From positions 62,001 through 126,000 of the forward strand of contig NZ_JAENHM010000030.1 in assembly GCF_016595245.1 (NCBI RefSeq): DNA of 64,000 nt. The letters run 5' to 3'. Each line of letters opens with the position of its first letter. Positions within the stretch are counted from its first letter, which is position 1. The DNA comes from Azospirillum endophyticum. Lineage in GTDB: Bacteria; Pseudomonadota; Alphaproteobacteria; Azospirillales; Azospirillaceae. This document shows, piece after piece, positions 38,094 to 48,041 of the stretch. Under the pieces are notes generated by a model. That model was not told the origin of the DNA, did no database searches, and worked only from the letters and a program-made list of their open reading frames with translations. The position numbers and the translations under genes are program-made.

Positions 38094-40031
38094 ATGAGCC
38101 CGAACGCCAGCACCACGACCGCAGAGCTTTTCGACCGGATGCATGCCCGCTCCCTGTCCGACCCGGACGGATTTTGGGCGGAAGCGGCGAAGGACATCTC
38201 CTGGTACAAGCCGTGGGACAAAGTGCTGGACGACGGGAGCGCGCCCTTCTACCGCTGGTTCACCGGCGGCGAGCTGAACACCTGCTACAATGCGGTGGAC
38301 CGCCATGTGGAAGGCGGGCGCGGGGCCCAGGCGGCGATCATCTACGACAGCCCGGTCACCGGGACGGTCCAGACCATCACCTATGCCGAGTTGCAGGATC
38401 AGGTCGCCCGCTTCGCCGGCGCGCTGCGCGCCCAGGGCGTGGAGAAGGGCGACCGCGTCCTGCTCTACATGCCGATGATCCCGCAGTCGCTCGTCGCCAT
38501 GCTGGCCTGCGCCCGGCTGGGCGCCGTGCATTCGGTGGTGTTCGGCGGCTTCGCTCCGCACGAGTTGGCGACTCGCATCGACGATGCCAAGCCGAAGGCC
38601 ATCGTCTCGGCCTCCTGCGGCATCGAGCCGAACCGCATCGTCAAGTACAAGCCGATGCTGGACGCCGCCATCGAGCAGTCGTCCCACAAGCCGGCGAGCA
38701 TCATCATCTGGCAGCGTCCGCAGGAGACGGCGACGCTGATCGCCGGCCGCGACGTCGATTGGGCCGAGGCGGCGGAACGGGCCGAGCCGGCGGAATGCGT
38801 GGCGGTGAAGGCGACCGATCCGCTCTATATCCTCTATACCTCCGGCACGACCGGCCAGCCCAAGGGCGTGGTGCGCGACAACGGCGGCCATGCGGTGGCG
38901 CTGCGCTGGACCATGACCAACATCTACGGCGTCAAGCCGGGCGAGGTCTATTGGGCGGCGTCGGACGTGGGATGGGTCGTCGGCCACTCCTACATCGTCT
39001 ATGCGCCGCTGCTGACCGGCTGCACCACCGTGGTGTTCGAAGGCAAGCCGGTCGGCACCCCCGATCCCGGCACCTTCTGGCGGGTGATCGAACAGCACAA
39101 GGTCGGAACCCTGTTCACCGCCCCCACCGCCTTCCGCGCCATCAAGCGCGAGGATCCCGACGCCAATTTCCTGAAGAAATACGACCTGTCGCATTTCCGT
39201 GCCCTGTTCCTGGCCGGCGAGCGGTCGGATCCCGACACGCTGCATTGGGCCGAGGACAATCTGAAGGTCCCGGTCATCGACCACTGGTGGCAGACCGAGA
39301 CCGGCTGGGCGATCTCCGGCAACCCGCTGGGCGTTCACCTGTTCCCGATCAAATACGGCTCCGCCACCCGCCCGATGCCGGGCTGGGACGTGCGGGTGCT
39401 GAATGCCGAACTGAAGGAAGTCCCGCGCGGCGACATCGGCGCCATCTGCGTCAAGCTGCCGCTGCCTCCGGGCACGCTGCCGACGCTGTGGAACGCCGAC
39501 GAGCGCTTCAAGAAATCCTACCTCGCCGATTACCCCGGCTATTACCAGACCGGCGATGCCGGCTTCATCGACGATGACGGCTATGTCTATGTCATGGCCC
39601 GCACCGACGACATCATCAACGTCGCCGGCCACCGCCTGTCCACCGGCGCCATGGAAGAGGTGCTGTCGAGCCACAAGGACGTCGCCGAATGCGCGGTGAT
39701 CGGGGTGGCGGACGACCTGAAGGGGCAGGTGCCGCTGGGTTTCGTCTGCCTCAAGGCCGGCGTCACCCGCCCGCATGAGGAGATCGTCCGGGAAGTGGTC
39801 CAGCTGGTGCGCGAACAGATCGGCCCGGTCGCCGACTTCAAGCGCGCGCTGGTGGTCGATCGTCTGCCCAAGACCCGCTCCGGCAAGATCCTGCGCGGCA
39901 CCATGCAGAAGATCGCCGACAGCCAGGACTACAAGATGCCGGCGACCATCGACGACCCGGGCATCCTGCCGGAGATCGCCGACGCGCTGAAGACGCTGGG
40001 CTACGCCACGTCCAGCAGCCTGCCGGCCTGA
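38094..40031 (+). CDS. prpE: Propionate--CoA ligase (PrpE)
   Basis: 645 residues, ANL-superfamily acyl-CoA synthetase. Seen: RWFTGGELNTCYNAVDRHV, SVVFGGFAPHELATRIDDA, YTSGTTGQPKGVVRD (AMP/P-loop), DVGWVVGHSYIVYAPLL, WWQTETGWAI, YQTGDAGFIDDDGYVYVMAR and the acetylatable lysine end PKTRSGKILRG. The N-terminal FWAEAAKDISWYKPWDKVLD fits PrpE rather than acetyl-CoA synthetase. It should feed propionyl-CoA into the methylmalonyl route, of which the epimerase at 61203 is part. Confidence 0.9.
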   Translation: MSPNASTTTAELFDRMHARSLSDPDGFWAEAAKDISWYKPWDKVLDDGSAPFYRWFTGGELNTCYNAVDRHVEGGRGAQAAIIYDSPVTGTVQTITYAELQDQVARFAGALRAQGVEKGDRVLLYMPMIPQSLVAMLACARLGAVHSVVFGGFAPHELATRIDDAKPKAIVSASCGIEPNRIVKYKPMLDAAIEQSSHKPASIIIWQRPQETATLIAGRDVDWAEAAERAEPAECVAVKATDPLYILYTSGTTGQPKGVVRDNGGHAVALRWTMTNIYGVKPGEVYWAASDVGWVVGHSYIVYAPLLTGCTTVVFEGKPVGTPDPGTFWRVIEQHKVGTLFTAPTAFRAIKREDPDANFLKKYDLSHFRALFLAGERSDPDTLHWAEDNLKVPVIDHWWQTETGWAISGNPLGVHLFPIKYGSATRPMPGWDVRVLNAELKEVPRGDIGAICVKLPLPPGTLPTLWNADERFKKSYLADYPGYYQTGDAGFIDDDGYVYVMARTDDIINVAGHRLSTGAMEEVLSSHKDVAECAVIGVADDLKGQVPLGFVCLKAGVTRPHEEIVREVVQLVREQIGPVADFKRALVVDRLPKTRSGKILRGTMQKIADSQDYKMPATIDDPGILPEIADALKTLGYATSSSLPA

Positions 40032-40033
40032 TC

Positions 40034-40075
40034 GGGCCGGCGGGGAGGGGGGCTTCGTGCCTCCCTTCCCGGCCC
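40034..40075. terminator. Bidirectional hairpin between prpE and dsbA-like gene
   Basis: Long imperfect G/C stem GGGCCGG...GGGC / GCCTCCCTTCCCGGCCC around a TTCGT loop, located between two convergent genes. No T-run, so termination efficiency is uncertain. Confidence 0.45.
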
Positions 40076-40086
40076 CGCGCCGGGGA

Positions 40087-40740
40087 TCAGCCGGAGACGA
40101 CCGACAGGTTTTCCGGTTCCTCGCTGCCGAGATCCAGCAGCGGCAGGAAACTCGCCGGCTCCTGCGCGCCCGACAGCGCGTAGCGGCGGTTGAAGATGTA
40201 GCAGGGCACCGCCTGCAACCCCATCTGGCGGGCCAGCGTGTCGGCGGCGAGGACGGAGGCCGATTCGGCGTCGGTGGTCAACTGCCGCCGAGTCTCGGCG
40301 AAATCCAATCCCAGCCCGGCGGCGACGCTGGCCAGCGCATCCGGATCGCCGATGTCCACGCCTTCGACGAAATAAGCGGCGAAAAGCGCGTCGGCCATGG
40401 CGTTGCCCAGCCCCTGGCGGCCGGCGATGCGGACCAGCCGGTGGGCGTCGAAGCTGTTGGGCGTGCGCTGGATATGGTCGAGTGCCAGCGGCAGGCCGTC
40501 ACGCGCCGCCGTATCCTCGACCACCCGGTGGATCTGCCGTGCCCGTTCCGCCCCGCCGAACTTGGCGGCGAGATAGTCGTCGCGGGACATGCCGCCGCGG
40601 GGCATGTCCGGGTTCAGCTGGAACGGCTGCCAGCGGATTTCCGGGCGCAGGTTGGGTCGCTGCGCCAGCGCCCGGTCGAGCCGGCGCTTGCCGATGTAGC
40701 ACCAGGGGCAGATCAGGTCGGCGAAGGTTTCGATCAGCAT
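40087..40740 (-). CDS. DsbA-family oxidoreductase (FrnE-like)
   Basis: 217 residues, thioredoxin-fold with inserted helical domain. Active site CPWC in FADLICPWCYIGKRRLD (Cys11, Cys14). Then PDMPRGGMSRDDYLAAKFG, FDAHRLVRIAG, GNAMADALFAAYFVEG and QMGLQAVPCYIFNRRYALSGAQ. There is no signal peptide, so it is cytoplasmic. Related proteins are the FrnE-like oxidoreductases and 2-hydroxychromene-2-carboxylate isomerase. Exact substrate unknown. Convergent with prpE. Confidence 0.88.
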   Translation of the reverse strand: MLIETFADLICPWCYIGKRRLDRALAQRPNLRPEIRWQPFQLNPDMPRGGMSRDDYLAAKFGGAERARQIHRVVEDTAARDGLPLALDHIQRTPNSFDAHRLVRIAGRQGLGNAMADALFAAYFVEGVDIGDPDALASVAAGLGLDFAETRRQLTTDAESASVLAADTLARQMGLQAVPCYIFNRRYALSGAQEPASFLPLLDLGSEEPENLSVVSG

Positions 40741-40917
40741 CCCGCCACTATCGGCGAGCCCCCATCGCGGAGCAACCGCTTCTTCCGTGCGGCAAATCCC
40801 CTGTCCCCCTCTCCGCGGCGTTCCGCAACCGTTTGTTAACCGAGTTGGCCCGACAGTCCGTGATGGCTCCGCCCGTATCGATGCGGCCGGCGGACAGATC
40901 CCGGTGGGCGATTCCCG

Positions 40918-41382
40918 ATGAGCAATTCTTACGTCGACGGCAAGGTGCGCGAAGCGATCCTGGCGGCCAAGGGCAGCCGGATGAACGCGCAGAAGATCCT
41001 GATGGGCTGGGCCGTCGAGGATCCCGATCTGCTGCGCGGGATCGCCCAGCCCTTCCTGAAGGCCATCGCCGCCGCCGCCATCGAACGTGCCGGCCGTCCG
41101 CCGAGCAGCAGGCCGGCCGCGCGCCCCGCCGCAACCGGCGGCACAGGGGGAGGGCGCCCCTCCGCGTCCGGCCTCAGCCGGGATGCGCTTGAAAATCTGC
41201 TGAACCAGCTCGGCCGCGAGCCGGACGAACCCGCTCCGCAGCGCGCCGCGCCCACCGGCAAGGCCGCCGGCCCCGGGGCGGGCAAGGGCGCCACCATCCA
41301 CAATGCGCCGGCCGGCGGGCCGAATCATGAAAAGGCGATGATGGCGATCGCCAAGGCCTTCGTGGCGAAGAAGGTGCGCTGA
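40918..41382 (+). CDS. Conserved hypothetical protein with low-complexity middle
   Basis: 154 residues. N-terminal helical region MSNSYVDGKVREAILAAKGSR and NAQKILMGWAVEDPDLLRGIAQPFLKAIAAAAIER, an Ala/Pro/Gly/Arg-rich linker (~62-120), and a C-terminal helix HEKAMMAIAKAFVAKKVR. No known catalytic motif seen. I recognise the form as one shared by Rhodospirillales, but cannot name a family or function. Confidence 0.62.
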   Translation: MSNSYVDGKVREAILAAKGSRMNAQKILMGWAVEDPDLLRGIAQPFLKAIAAAAIERAGRPPSSRPAARPAATGGTGGGRPSASGLSRDALENLLNQLGREPDEPAPQRAAPTGKAAGPGAGKGATIHNAPAGGPNHEKAMMAIAKAFVAKKVR

Positions 41383-41388
41383 CCGGTG

Positions 41389-41811
41389 TCAGGACCCGCT
41401 GTTGGCGGCATAAGGCGCGGCGTCGTCGAACCAGCCCCTCTTGCGCGGCACGATCCGGACGTCCGGTGGCGGGCTCGCCAATGCGGTGTTGCCGTTGCGG
41501 TAGGGGTCCGGGATGTGGTGGCACTCGACATCCGCCAGCGTGCGGTAGCAATAGAGGCGCGACCGGTCGACCTCCACCTTGTCCGGGCAATAATCGCCAT
41601 CCCTCTCGAAGCTGAGGATCGAGCAATCACGCCCGGTGGCCGCGGAGACGATATGGTCGCCGATGGTCTTCTTGGTGGCGTTCAGCGTCACGACATCCGC
41701 CCCGGCCGCCGCCAGCCCGAGCGGGGAGGTGCAGCCGGCCAGCGCCATCACCGGAACCACCAGTGAAACGGCGATCCAGCCGCGCTTCGATACAGTTCGC
41801 GTCGCGCCCAT
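41389..41811 (-). CDS. Lipoprotein of unknown function
   Basis: 140 residues. Signal II peptide with lipobox (VSLVVPVMALAGCTSPLG, Cys27 of the 140). Mature part: LAAAGADVVTLNATKKTIGDHI, GRDCSILSFERDGDYCPDKV, YCYRTLADVECHHIPDPYRNGN, with six further Cys, which suggests disulphides and an outer-membrane or periplasmic location. Start 41811 gives the usual signal peptide. It converges on the preceding gene. Confidence 0.75.
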   Translation of the reverse strand: MGATRTVSKRGWIAVSLVVPVMALAGCTSPLGLAAAGADVVTLNATKKTIGDHIVSAATGRDCSILSFERDGDYCPDKVEVDRSRLYCYRTLADVECHHIPDPYRNGNTALASPPPDVRIVPRKRGWFDDAAPYAANSGS

Positions 41812-41923
41812 GCCCGCGCCCACCATCCAGCAGTTCCGGTTCCTATGCACGCATCGCCCCCGATACCGCACAGTGCACGCGAGTGCGGTTAAAAAGCGGT
41901 GAATTCATCGACGGGGGCAGACC

Positions 41924-42208
41924 TCAGCGAAGCAGGGTGCAGATGCGCGACCGGCATTGCACGACGACGAAGGCATCCTTGTCCTCCGTGCAGCCGACCT
42001 TGAAGGTGGTCGATCCCTCCCGTCCCACCGTGTAGCGCAGCACCTCGACCTTCGCCGGCGTGCAGTTGCCCATCGACTTGGCGATCTCCTTGGCTTCCGC
42101 CTGGGCGGCAGACACGTTGGAGGCAGCCACCGCCGGCCCGGCCGCGAAGGCGGCAAGGGTTGGCAGAACGGCGGCGATTCGAAGGAGAGGCGAATTGCGG
42201 AACGGCAT
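41924..42208 (-). CDS. Small exported protein, two-Cys
   Basis: 94 residues. Signal peptide MPFRNSPLLRIAAVLPTLAAFAA, cleavage near VAA-SNVSA. Mature part AEAKEIAKSMGNCTPAKVEVLRYTVGREGSTTFKVGCTEDKDAFVVVQCRSRICTLLR with four Cys. Unknown family. It lies behind the lipoprotein gene in the same direction with about 110 nt between, perhaps one transcript. Confidence 0.68.
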   Translation of the reverse strand: MPFRNSPLLRIAAVLPTLAAFAAGPAVAASNVSAAQAEAKEIAKSMGNCTPAKVEVLRYTVGREGSTTFKVGCTEDKDAFVVVQCRSRICTLLR

Positions 42209-42373
42209 GACGCGACTATCGCACGGGGTAGGGCAGGCCTGGAAGGGGTGCCTCCGAAATGTCCCAGCGCTGCAATTCGGGCCGCAAGGCGGCGGTGAAA
42301 CTGCTATCCTCCCCCTGTAACGCGACTGCGGCGGCGCCTTGCCGCACGGTCCCGAAATCCGGTGAGGAAACGC

Positions 42374-42601
42374 ATGAGTTCGAACGAACGGCGGCTCGGC
42401 GACCGCATTCTCGCCGCGCTGGAACTGGCGCTGGAGCAGAAGCATCTCGACGTCGCCGAACATCTGGCCCGCGCGCTGGAGGAGACACTGACCCGTTTCG
42501 GCGGCCCCGACGCGGTCGACCACCGGGAGCTGTCGGCCGGGATGCTGCAGGCCTTCGCCGCGTTGGAGGACCTGCGCCGCGACGCCCACCGCCTGCGCTG
42601 A
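42374..42601 (+). CDS. Small helical hypothetical protein
   Basis: 75 residues, almost entirely helical (LGDRILAALELALEQKHLDVAEHLARALEETLTRFGG, ELSAGMLQAFAALEDLRRDAHRL). No Cys, no signal peptide. AGGAAA lies upstream of ATG 42374. Function unknown. It precedes tRNA-Asp by about 200 nt. Confidence 0.6.
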   Translation: MSSNERRLGDRILAALELALEQKHLDVAEHLARALEETLTRFGGPDAVDHRELSAGMLQAFAALEDLRRDAHRLR

Positions 42602-42799
42602 CCCGCTGCATGGTCGTTCCCAGGGGCGGGCCGGTGCCTCCCGTGATTTTTCTGCAAATTGGTGATTGACAGGCGGCGTCCGGGGCGACTACAAACCGCC
42701 CACCGAACGACGGGGGCCTCCAACGGCTCCAGTGAAAAACACCAAGAGTTCCAAGCCTTTGGCTTCGTGATTTGGGGTGTTTCCAACAAGTCGCTCTGC

Positions 42800-42876
<77 letters not shown>

Positions 42877-42916
42877 CTTTCCTTTAAAATTTGGCGAAGT
42901 TCGCCAGTATGTCCGA

Positions 42917-42943
42917 AGGACTCGCAAGTTGCGGGTCCTTTTT
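42917..42943 (+). terminator. Rho-independent terminator after tRNA-Asp
   Basis: AGGACTCGC / GCGGGTCCT (one G-T pair) with loop AAGTT, followed by TTTT. Placed 40 nt after the tRNA. Confidence 0.85.
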
Positions 42944-43050
42944 CGCATGCTTATCGACTTTCCTTTTCCCGGTTTTAAAAACGTGGTATTACCATGCTCT
43001 ACCGCGGAAACCGGCTTGTCCTTCCGCGTGGTGAAAAGCGATTCAAAGCG

Positions 43051-43080
43051 CTTTCCTTGCCCACGGTCTCGGCATATATT
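43051..43080 (+). promoter_or_regulatory. Candidate promoter of the nuo operon
   Basis: CTTTCC (43051-43056), 18 nt, TATATT (43075-43080), about 110 bp before nuoA. Only the -10 box is a good match. This is the first clear AT-rich -10-like box after the tRNA terminator. Confidence 0.35.
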
Positions 43081-43189
43081 CCGGCCCGTCTGATGGGCTA
43101 ATCCAAGGCATGGCTGCCACGGCTTTGCGCTTCCGCCGATTTCCCGGCCGGAACGGCGCCCGTGGTCGTGGGCTTATGGGAGGAACGCG

Positions 43190-43558
43190 GTGTCGACTCC
43201 GCTGATCATTGAGTATCTTCCGATCCTGGTGTTTCTGCTGATCGGCATCGCGCTGGCCGCGGTGATGGTGGGGGCATCCTACGTCATCAGCCCGAAGAAC
43301 CCGGACGCCGAGAAGGTCTCCCCCTACGAATGCGGCTTCGAGCCGTTCGAGGACGCGCGCACCAAGTTCGACGTGCGGTTCTACCTGGTCTCGATCCTGT
43401 TCATCATCTTCGACCTCGAAGTCGCCTTCCTGTTCCCGTGGGCGGTCGCCCTCGGCGACATCGGGCTGTTCGGCTTCTGGTCGATGATGCTGTTCCTGGG
43501 CATCCTGACCATCGGCTTCATTTATGAGTGGAAGAAAGGAGCTCTGGAATGGGAGTAG
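43190..43558 (+). CDS. nuoA: NADH-quinone oxidoreductase subunit A
   Basis: 122 residues, three transmembrane segments, membrane arm of complex I. Seen: [41 protein letters not shown], the family signature. GTG start with GGGAGGAA upstream. First gene of a complete nuoA-N operon transcribed rightward. Its stop overlaps the nuoB start region (the ATG of nuoB lies inside the last codons). Confidence 0.97.
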   Translation: MSTPLIIEYLPILVFLLIGIALAAVMVGASYVISPKNPDAEKVSPYECGFEPFEDARTKFDVRFYLVSILFIIFDLEVAFLFPWAVALGDIGLFGFWSMMLFLGILTIGFIYEWKKGALEWE

Positions 43559-44094
43559 AGGTCGCCAAGCCGCTGGCGCCGATTCCGCCCGGACCGGAAC
43601 AGGACGCCTACATCCGCGCGGTCTCCGACGAGATCCAGGACAAGGGCTTCGTGCTGGCGAAGTACGAGGACCTGCTGGCCTGGGCCCGGACCGGCTCGCT
43701 GTGGCCGATGACCTTCGGCCTGGCCTGCTGCGCGGTGGAGATGATCCACGCCTACATGAGCCGGTATGACCTGGACCGTTTCGGCGTGATCCCGCGTCCC
43801 AGCCCGCGCCAGTCCGATTGCATGATCGTCGCCGGCACCCTGACCAACAAGATGGCCCCGGCGCTCCGCAAGGTCTACGACCAGATGCCGGAGCCGCGCT
43901 GGGTCATCTCCATGGGGTCCTGCGCCAACGGCGGCGGCTATTATCATTATTCCTACGCGGTGGTGCGTGGCTGCGACCGGATCGTCCCGGTGGACATCTA
44001 TGTGCCCGGCTGCCCGCCGACGGCGGAGGCGCTGATCTACGGCATCCTCCAGCTCCAGAAGAAGATCAGGCGCGGCAATCGCATCGCCCGCTGA
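43549..44094 (+). CDS. nuoB: NADH-quinone oxidoreductase subunit B
   Basis: 181 residues. Holds the terminal N2 4Fe-4S cluster at the quinone site: [11 protein letters not shown] (Cys60, Cys61), [14 protein letters not shown] (Cys125) and [17 protein letters not shown] VPGCPPT (Cys155). AAAGGAGCT sits 6 nt before the ATG at 43549, favouring it over an in-frame upstream start. Overlaps the end of nuoA. Confidence 0.97.
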   Translation: MGVEVAKPLAPIPPGPEQDAYIRAVSDEIQDKGFVLAKYEDLLAWARTGSLWPMTFGLACCAVEMIHAYMSRYDLDRFGVIPRPSPRQSDCMIVAGTLTNKMAPALRKVYDQMPEPRWVISMGSCANGGGYYHYSYAVVRGCDRIVPVDIYVPGCPPTAEALIYGILQLQKKIRRGNRIAR

Positions 44095-44190
44095 CCCTAG
44101 CGGACCGGACCGGACGGGGCCGAAGAGGCCCCGAACCCGCGACCGGAAGAGAAGCGCGCTGAAGACAAGTAGGAAGGCAGGGTCCCACCC

Positions 44191-44820
44191 ATGTCCGAAC
44201 AGGCGTTGAAGGAACTCGGAGACGTTATCGCCGCCAAGATCGGCGGCGACGTCCTGAAGGTCGAGGTGAAGCTCGGCGAACTGATGGTGACGGTCAAGCG
44301 GCCGGCCATCCTGGCGGTGCTGACCGCGCTGCGCGACGACCCGGCGACCCGGTTCGAGCAGCTGACCGACATCACCGCGGTCGATTACCCGGACCGCGCG
44401 GAGCGGTTCGAGGTCGTCTACCAGCTGCTCAGCTACACCCACAACCGGCGCATGCGCGTGAAGCTGGCCACCGACGAGGACACGCCCGTCCCGTCGGCCG
44501 TCGCCGTCTTCAGCGCCGCGAACTGGTTCGAGCGCGAGGCGTGGGACCTGTTCGGCGTCTTCTTCGAGAACCATCCGGACCTGCGCCGCATCCTCACCGA
44601 CTACGGGTTCGAGGGGCATCCCTTCCGCAAGGACTTCCCGCTGACCGGCTACGTCGAAGCCCGCTACGACGAGGACCAGAAGCGCGTGATCTACGAGCCG
44701 GTCCGTCTGACCCAGGATTTCCGCGCCTTCGACTTCCTCAGCCCGTGGGAAGGCATGACCAACGTCATGCTGCCCGGCGATGAGAAGGCAGCCCTCCAGG
44801 ACGGGAGCAAGAAGCCGTGA
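44191..44820 (+). CDS. nuoC: NADH-quinone oxidoreductase subunit C
   Basis: 209 residues, 30-kDa-type subunit of the peripheral arm. Seen: [68 protein letters not shown], a strong family block near the C-terminus, and a tail [15 protein letters not shown]. Separate from nuoD (not fused). The 96-nt gap from nuoB contains no gene. Confidence 0.96.
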   Translation: MSEQALKELGDVIAAKIGGDVLKVEVKLGELMVTVKRPAILAVLTALRDDPATRFEQLTDITAVDYPDRAERFEVVYQLLSYTHNRRMRVKLATDEDTPVPSAVAVFSAANWFEREAWDLFGVFFENHPDLRRILTDYGFEGHPFRKDFPLTGYVEARYDEDQKRVIYEPVRLTQDFRAFDFLSPWEGMTNVMLPGDEKAALQDGSKKP

Positions 44821-46076
44821 GCATGACCGTTTCGACCGACTCGGCGACCGGCGTCGTCGCGACTGGTCCGGGTGGGCTCATCAGCGCCTCCGGTCCGGAG
44901 ACCAAGACGCAGATCAAGCCCTACACGATGAATTTCGGGCCGCAGCACCCGGCCGCCCACGGCGTGCTCCGTCTGGTGATGGAGCTGAACGGCGAGGTGG
45001 TGGAGCGTTGCGATCCGCACATCGGCCTGCTGCACCGCGGCACCGAGAAGCTGATCGAGTACAAGACCTACATCCAGGCGGTGCCGTATTTCGACCGCCT
45101 GGACTATGTCAGCCCGATGTGCATGGAGCACGCCTATGTGCTCGGCATCGAGAACCTGCTGCAGATCAAGGCGCCGCTGCGCGCCCAGTACATCCGCGTG
45201 CTGTTCTCCGAGATCACGCGCATCCTGAACCACATCCTGTCGATCACGACGGGCGCGCTCGACGTCGGCGCCATCACGCCGGCTTTGTGGGGCTTCGAGG
45301 AACGCGAAATCCTCATGGAGTTCTACGAGCGCGTGTCGGGCGCCCGCCTGCACGCCAATTACTTCCGGCCGGGCGGCGTCGCCTGGGACATCCCGGACGG
45401 TCTGCTCGACGACATCTGGGCCTTCACCGAGCGTTTTCCGAAGTTCATGGACGACCTCGAAAGCCTGCTGACCGAGAACCGCATCTTCAAGCAGCGCACG
45501 GTCGACATCGGCATCGTCACCAAGGAGCAGGCGCTCGACTGGGCCTTCACCGGTCCGATGCTGCGCGGCTCCGGCGTCGCCTGGGATCTGCGCAAGTCGC
45601 AGCCCTACGAGGTCTACGACCGCATGGAGTTCGACGTCCCGGTCGGCCTGACCGGCGACTGCTGGGCGCGCTATCTCGTCCGCATGGAGGAGATGAAGCA
45701 GTCGCTGCGCATCATCCGCCAGTGCTGCAAGGAGATGCCGGCCGGTCCGTACAAGATCGAGGACCGCAAGGTCTCCCCGCCGCCGCGCGGCGAGATGAAG
45801 CGCTCGATGGAAGCGCTGATCCACCACTTCAAGCTCTTCACCGAGGGCTTCCACGTTCCCGCCGGCGAGACCTACACCGCCATCGAGGCGCCCAAGGGCG
45901 AGTTCGGCGTGTATCTGGTGTCCGACGGCACCAACAAGCCCTACCGCTGCAAGATCCGCGCGCCGGGCTTCGCCCATCTTCAGGGCTTGGACTTCATGTC
46001 GAAGGGACACATGCTGGCCGACGCCGTCGCCAACATCGCCTCGATGGACATCGTTTTCGGAGAAATCGATCGATGA
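44817..46076 (+). CDS. nuoD: NADH-quinone oxidoreductase subunit D
   Basis: 419 residues, 49-kDa quinone-site subunit, related to hydrogenase large subunits but lacking the nickel-binding Cys pairs. Seen: [86 protein letters not shown] and [25 protein letters not shown] end. The GTG at 44817 overlaps the nuoC stop by 4 nt (GTGA); an ATG at 44823 is an equally possible start. Confidence 0.96.
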   Translation: MSMTVSTDSATGVVATGPGGLISASGPETKTQIKPYTMNFGPQHPAAHGVLRLVMELNGEVVERCDPHIGLLHRGTEKLIEYKTYIQAVPYFDRLDYVSPMCMEHAYVLGIENLLQIKAPLRAQYIRVLFSEITRILNHILSITTGALDVGAITPALWGFEEREILMEFYERVSGARLHANYFRPGGVAWDIPDGLLDDIWAFTERFPKFMDDLESLLTENRIFKQRTVDIGIVTKEQALDWAFTGPMLRGSGVAWDLRKSQPYEVYDRMEFDVPVGLTGDCWARYLVRMEEMKQSLRIIRQCCKEMPAGPYKIEDRKVSPPPRGEMKRSMEALIHHFKLFTEGFHVPAGETYTAIEAPKGEFGVYLVSDGTNKPYRCKIRAPGFAHLQGLDFMSKGHMLADAVANIASMDIVFGEIDR

Positions 46077-46720
46077 GCGCGCCCGCTTCCGATCACGGCC
46101 ACGCCGAGCCGACCAGCTTCACCTTCAGCCAGGAAAACCTGGAACTGGCGAAGCGCATCATCGCCAAGTACCCAGCCGGCAAGCAGGCCAGCGCCTGCAT
46201 GCCGCTGCTGGACGTCGCCCAGCGCCAGAACGGCGGCTGGCTGCCGCGCGTCGCCATGGACGCCGTGGCCGACCTGCTCGGCATGCCGCGCATCCGCGTG
46301 TACGAGGTCGCGACCTTCTACACGATGTACAACAAGAACCCGGTCGGCCGGCACCACATCCAGGTCTGCACCACCACGCCCTGCTGGCTGCGCGGGTCGG
46401 ACGACATCGTCCACACCTGCAAGAAGAAGCTCGGCATCGAGGTGGGCGAGACCACGGCGGACGGCCAGTTCACGCTGGGCGAGGTCGAGTGCTCGGGCGC
46501 CTGCGTCAACGCGCCGGTTGTGCAGATCGGTGACGATTACTACGAAGACGTGGCCCCGGAGCATATGGAGCGCATCCTCGACGCCCTGGCGCGCGGCGAG
46601 ACGCCGAAGCCCGGCTCGCAGACCGGCCGTCAGTCCTCGGAGCCGATCGACGGCCCGACGACGCTGAAGGTCTTTACCACCGCGCAAGCGGACGCCACCA
46701 CCGCGCAAGCGGACGATTGA
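46073..46720 (+). CDS. nuoE: NADH-quinone oxidoreductase subunit E
   Basis: 215 residues, 24-kDa 2Fe-2S subunit. Four cluster Cys: [12 protein letters not shown] (Cys99, Cys104) and [11 protein letters not shown] (Cys140, Cys144). ATG at 46073 overlaps the nuoD stop. C-terminal end is longer than usual and includes a 19-nt direct repeat (see repeat entry) giving [14 protein letters not shown]. The rest is typical. Confidence 0.96.
   Translation: MSAPASDHGHAEPTSFTFSQENLELAKRIIAKYPAGKQASACMPLLDVAQRQNGGWLPRVAMDAVADLLGMPRIRVYEVATFYTMYNKNPVGRHHIQVCTTTPCWLRGSDDIVHTCKKKLGIEVGETTADGQFTLGEVECSGACVNAPVVQIGDDYYEDVAPEHMERILDALARGETPKPGSQTGRQSSEPIDGPTTLKVFTTAQADATTAQADD
46676..46715 (+). repeat. Tandem 19-nt repeat in the nuoE tail
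   Basis: ACCACCGCGCAAGCGGACG at 46676-46694 and again at 46697-46715 (period 21 nt), immediately before the nuoE stop. It encodes the duplicated TTAQAD residues of the C-terminal tail. Probable local slippage. Confidence 0.85.
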
Positions 46721-46736
46721 GGGGGAGGGGACAGCG

Positions 46737-48026
46737 ATGCTTCGCGACGAGGACCGCATCTTCACCAACCTCTACGGCTACCAGGACTTCGGTCTCGATG
46801 GGGCCCGCAAGCGCGGTGACTGGGACAACACGGCGTCCTTCCTGGCCAATGGCCGCGAATGGATCATCGAGCAGGTGAAGGAATCGGGGCTGCGCGGCCG
46901 TGGCGGCGCCGGCTTCTCGACCGGCATGAAGTGGTCCTTCATGCCGAAGAACGTGACCGACAAGCCCGTCTATCTCGTCATCAACGCCGACGAGGGCGAG
47001 CCCGGCACCTGCAAGGACCGCGACATCCTGCGCCACGATCCGCACAAGCTGATCGAAGGCTGCCTGATCGCCGGTTTCGCCATCGGCGCCAGCGCTTGCT
47101 ACATCTACATCCGCGGCGAGTTCTACAACGAGGGCTCCAACGTCCAGCGCGCCATCGACGAGGCGTATGCGGCGGGGCTGATCGGCAAGAACGCCTGCGG
47201 CACCGGCTATGATTACGACGTCTACATCCACCGCGGTGCGGGCGCCTACATCTGCGGCGAGGAAACCGCGCTCATCGAGTCGATCGAGGGCAAGAAGGGC
47301 CAGCCGCGCAACAAGCCGCCGTTCCCCGCCCAGGCCGGTCTCTATTCCTGCCCGACCACGGTGAACAACGTCGAATCGATCGCCGTCGTTCCGACCATCC
47401 TGCGTCGCGGCGCCTCCTGGTTCGCCGGCCTCGGCCGTCCGAAGAACTCGGGCACCAAGCTCTTCTGCATCTCCGGGCACGTCAACAAGCCGTGCAACGT
47501 CGAAGAGGAGATGGGCATCCCGCTGAAGGAGCTGATCGAGAAGCATGCCGGCGGCGTGCGCGGCGGCTGGGACAATCTGCTGGGCATCATCCCCGGCGGC
47601 TCGTCGGTCCCGGTCCTGCCGAAGTCGATCTGCGACACCGTCCTGATGGACTTCGACAGCTTGCGCGAAGTGCAGTCGGGCCTCGGCACCGCCGCGGTGA
47701 TCGTGATGGACAAGTCCACCGACATCGTGAAGGCGATCGCCCGCCTGTCGTCCTTCTACGCCCATGAGTCCTGCGGCCAGTGCACGCCCTGCCGCGAGGG
47801 CACCGGCTGGATGAGCCGCGTCATGCAGCGCATGGTCACCGGCAACGCCCGCATGGAAGAGATCGACATGCTGCTGCAGGTCACCAAGCAGGTCGAAGGC
47901 CACACCATCTGCGCGCTCGGCGATGCCGCCGCCTGGCCGATCCAGGGCCTGTTCCGCCACTTCCGCCCGGAAGTCGAGCGGCGCATCCAGGCCTACCGCA
48001 ACAGCGCCCCGCTGGCGGCCGAGTAA
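46737..48026 (+). CDS. nuoF: NADH-quinone oxidoreductase subunit F
   Basis: 429 residues, 51-kDa NADH/FMN subunit. Seen: [18 protein letters not shown] (NADH-binding), [15 protein letters not shown] (FMN site), [15 protein letters not shown], and 4Fe-4S cluster [14 protein letters not shown] with the fourth Cys in [14 protein letters not shown]. Starts 17 nt after nuoE. Confidence 0.97.
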   Translation: MLRDEDRIFTNLYGYQDFGLDGARKRGDWDNTASFLANGREWIIEQVKESGLRGRGGAGFSTGMKWSFMPKNVTDKPVYLVINADEGEPGTCKDRDILRHDPHKLIEGCLIAGFAIGASACYIYIRGEFYNEGSNVQRAIDEAYAAGLIGKNACGTGYDYDVYIHRGAGAYICGEETALIESIEGKKGQPRNKPPFPAQAGLYSCPTTVNNVESIAVVPTILRRGASWFAGLGRPKNSGTKLFCISGHVNKPCNVEEEMGIPLKELIEKHAGGVRGGWDNLLGIIPGGSSVPVLPKSICDTVLMDFDSLREVQSGLGTAAVIVMDKSTDIVKAIARLSSFYAHESCGQCTPCREGTGWMSRVMQRMVTGNARMEEIDMLLQVTKQVEGHTICALGDAAAWPIQGLFRHFRPEVERRIQAYRNSAPLAAE

Positions 48027-48041
48027 GGAGTTCCCGTTCCC

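Noticed and set aside
38094..40031. Acetyl-CoA synthetase (Acs) instead of PrpE
   Set aside because: The RWFTGGELNTCYNAVDRHV and FWAEAAKDISWYKPWDKVLD blocks fit propionate-CoA ligase, and methylmalonyl-CoA epimerase is present in the same window. Acs remains a weaker alternative.
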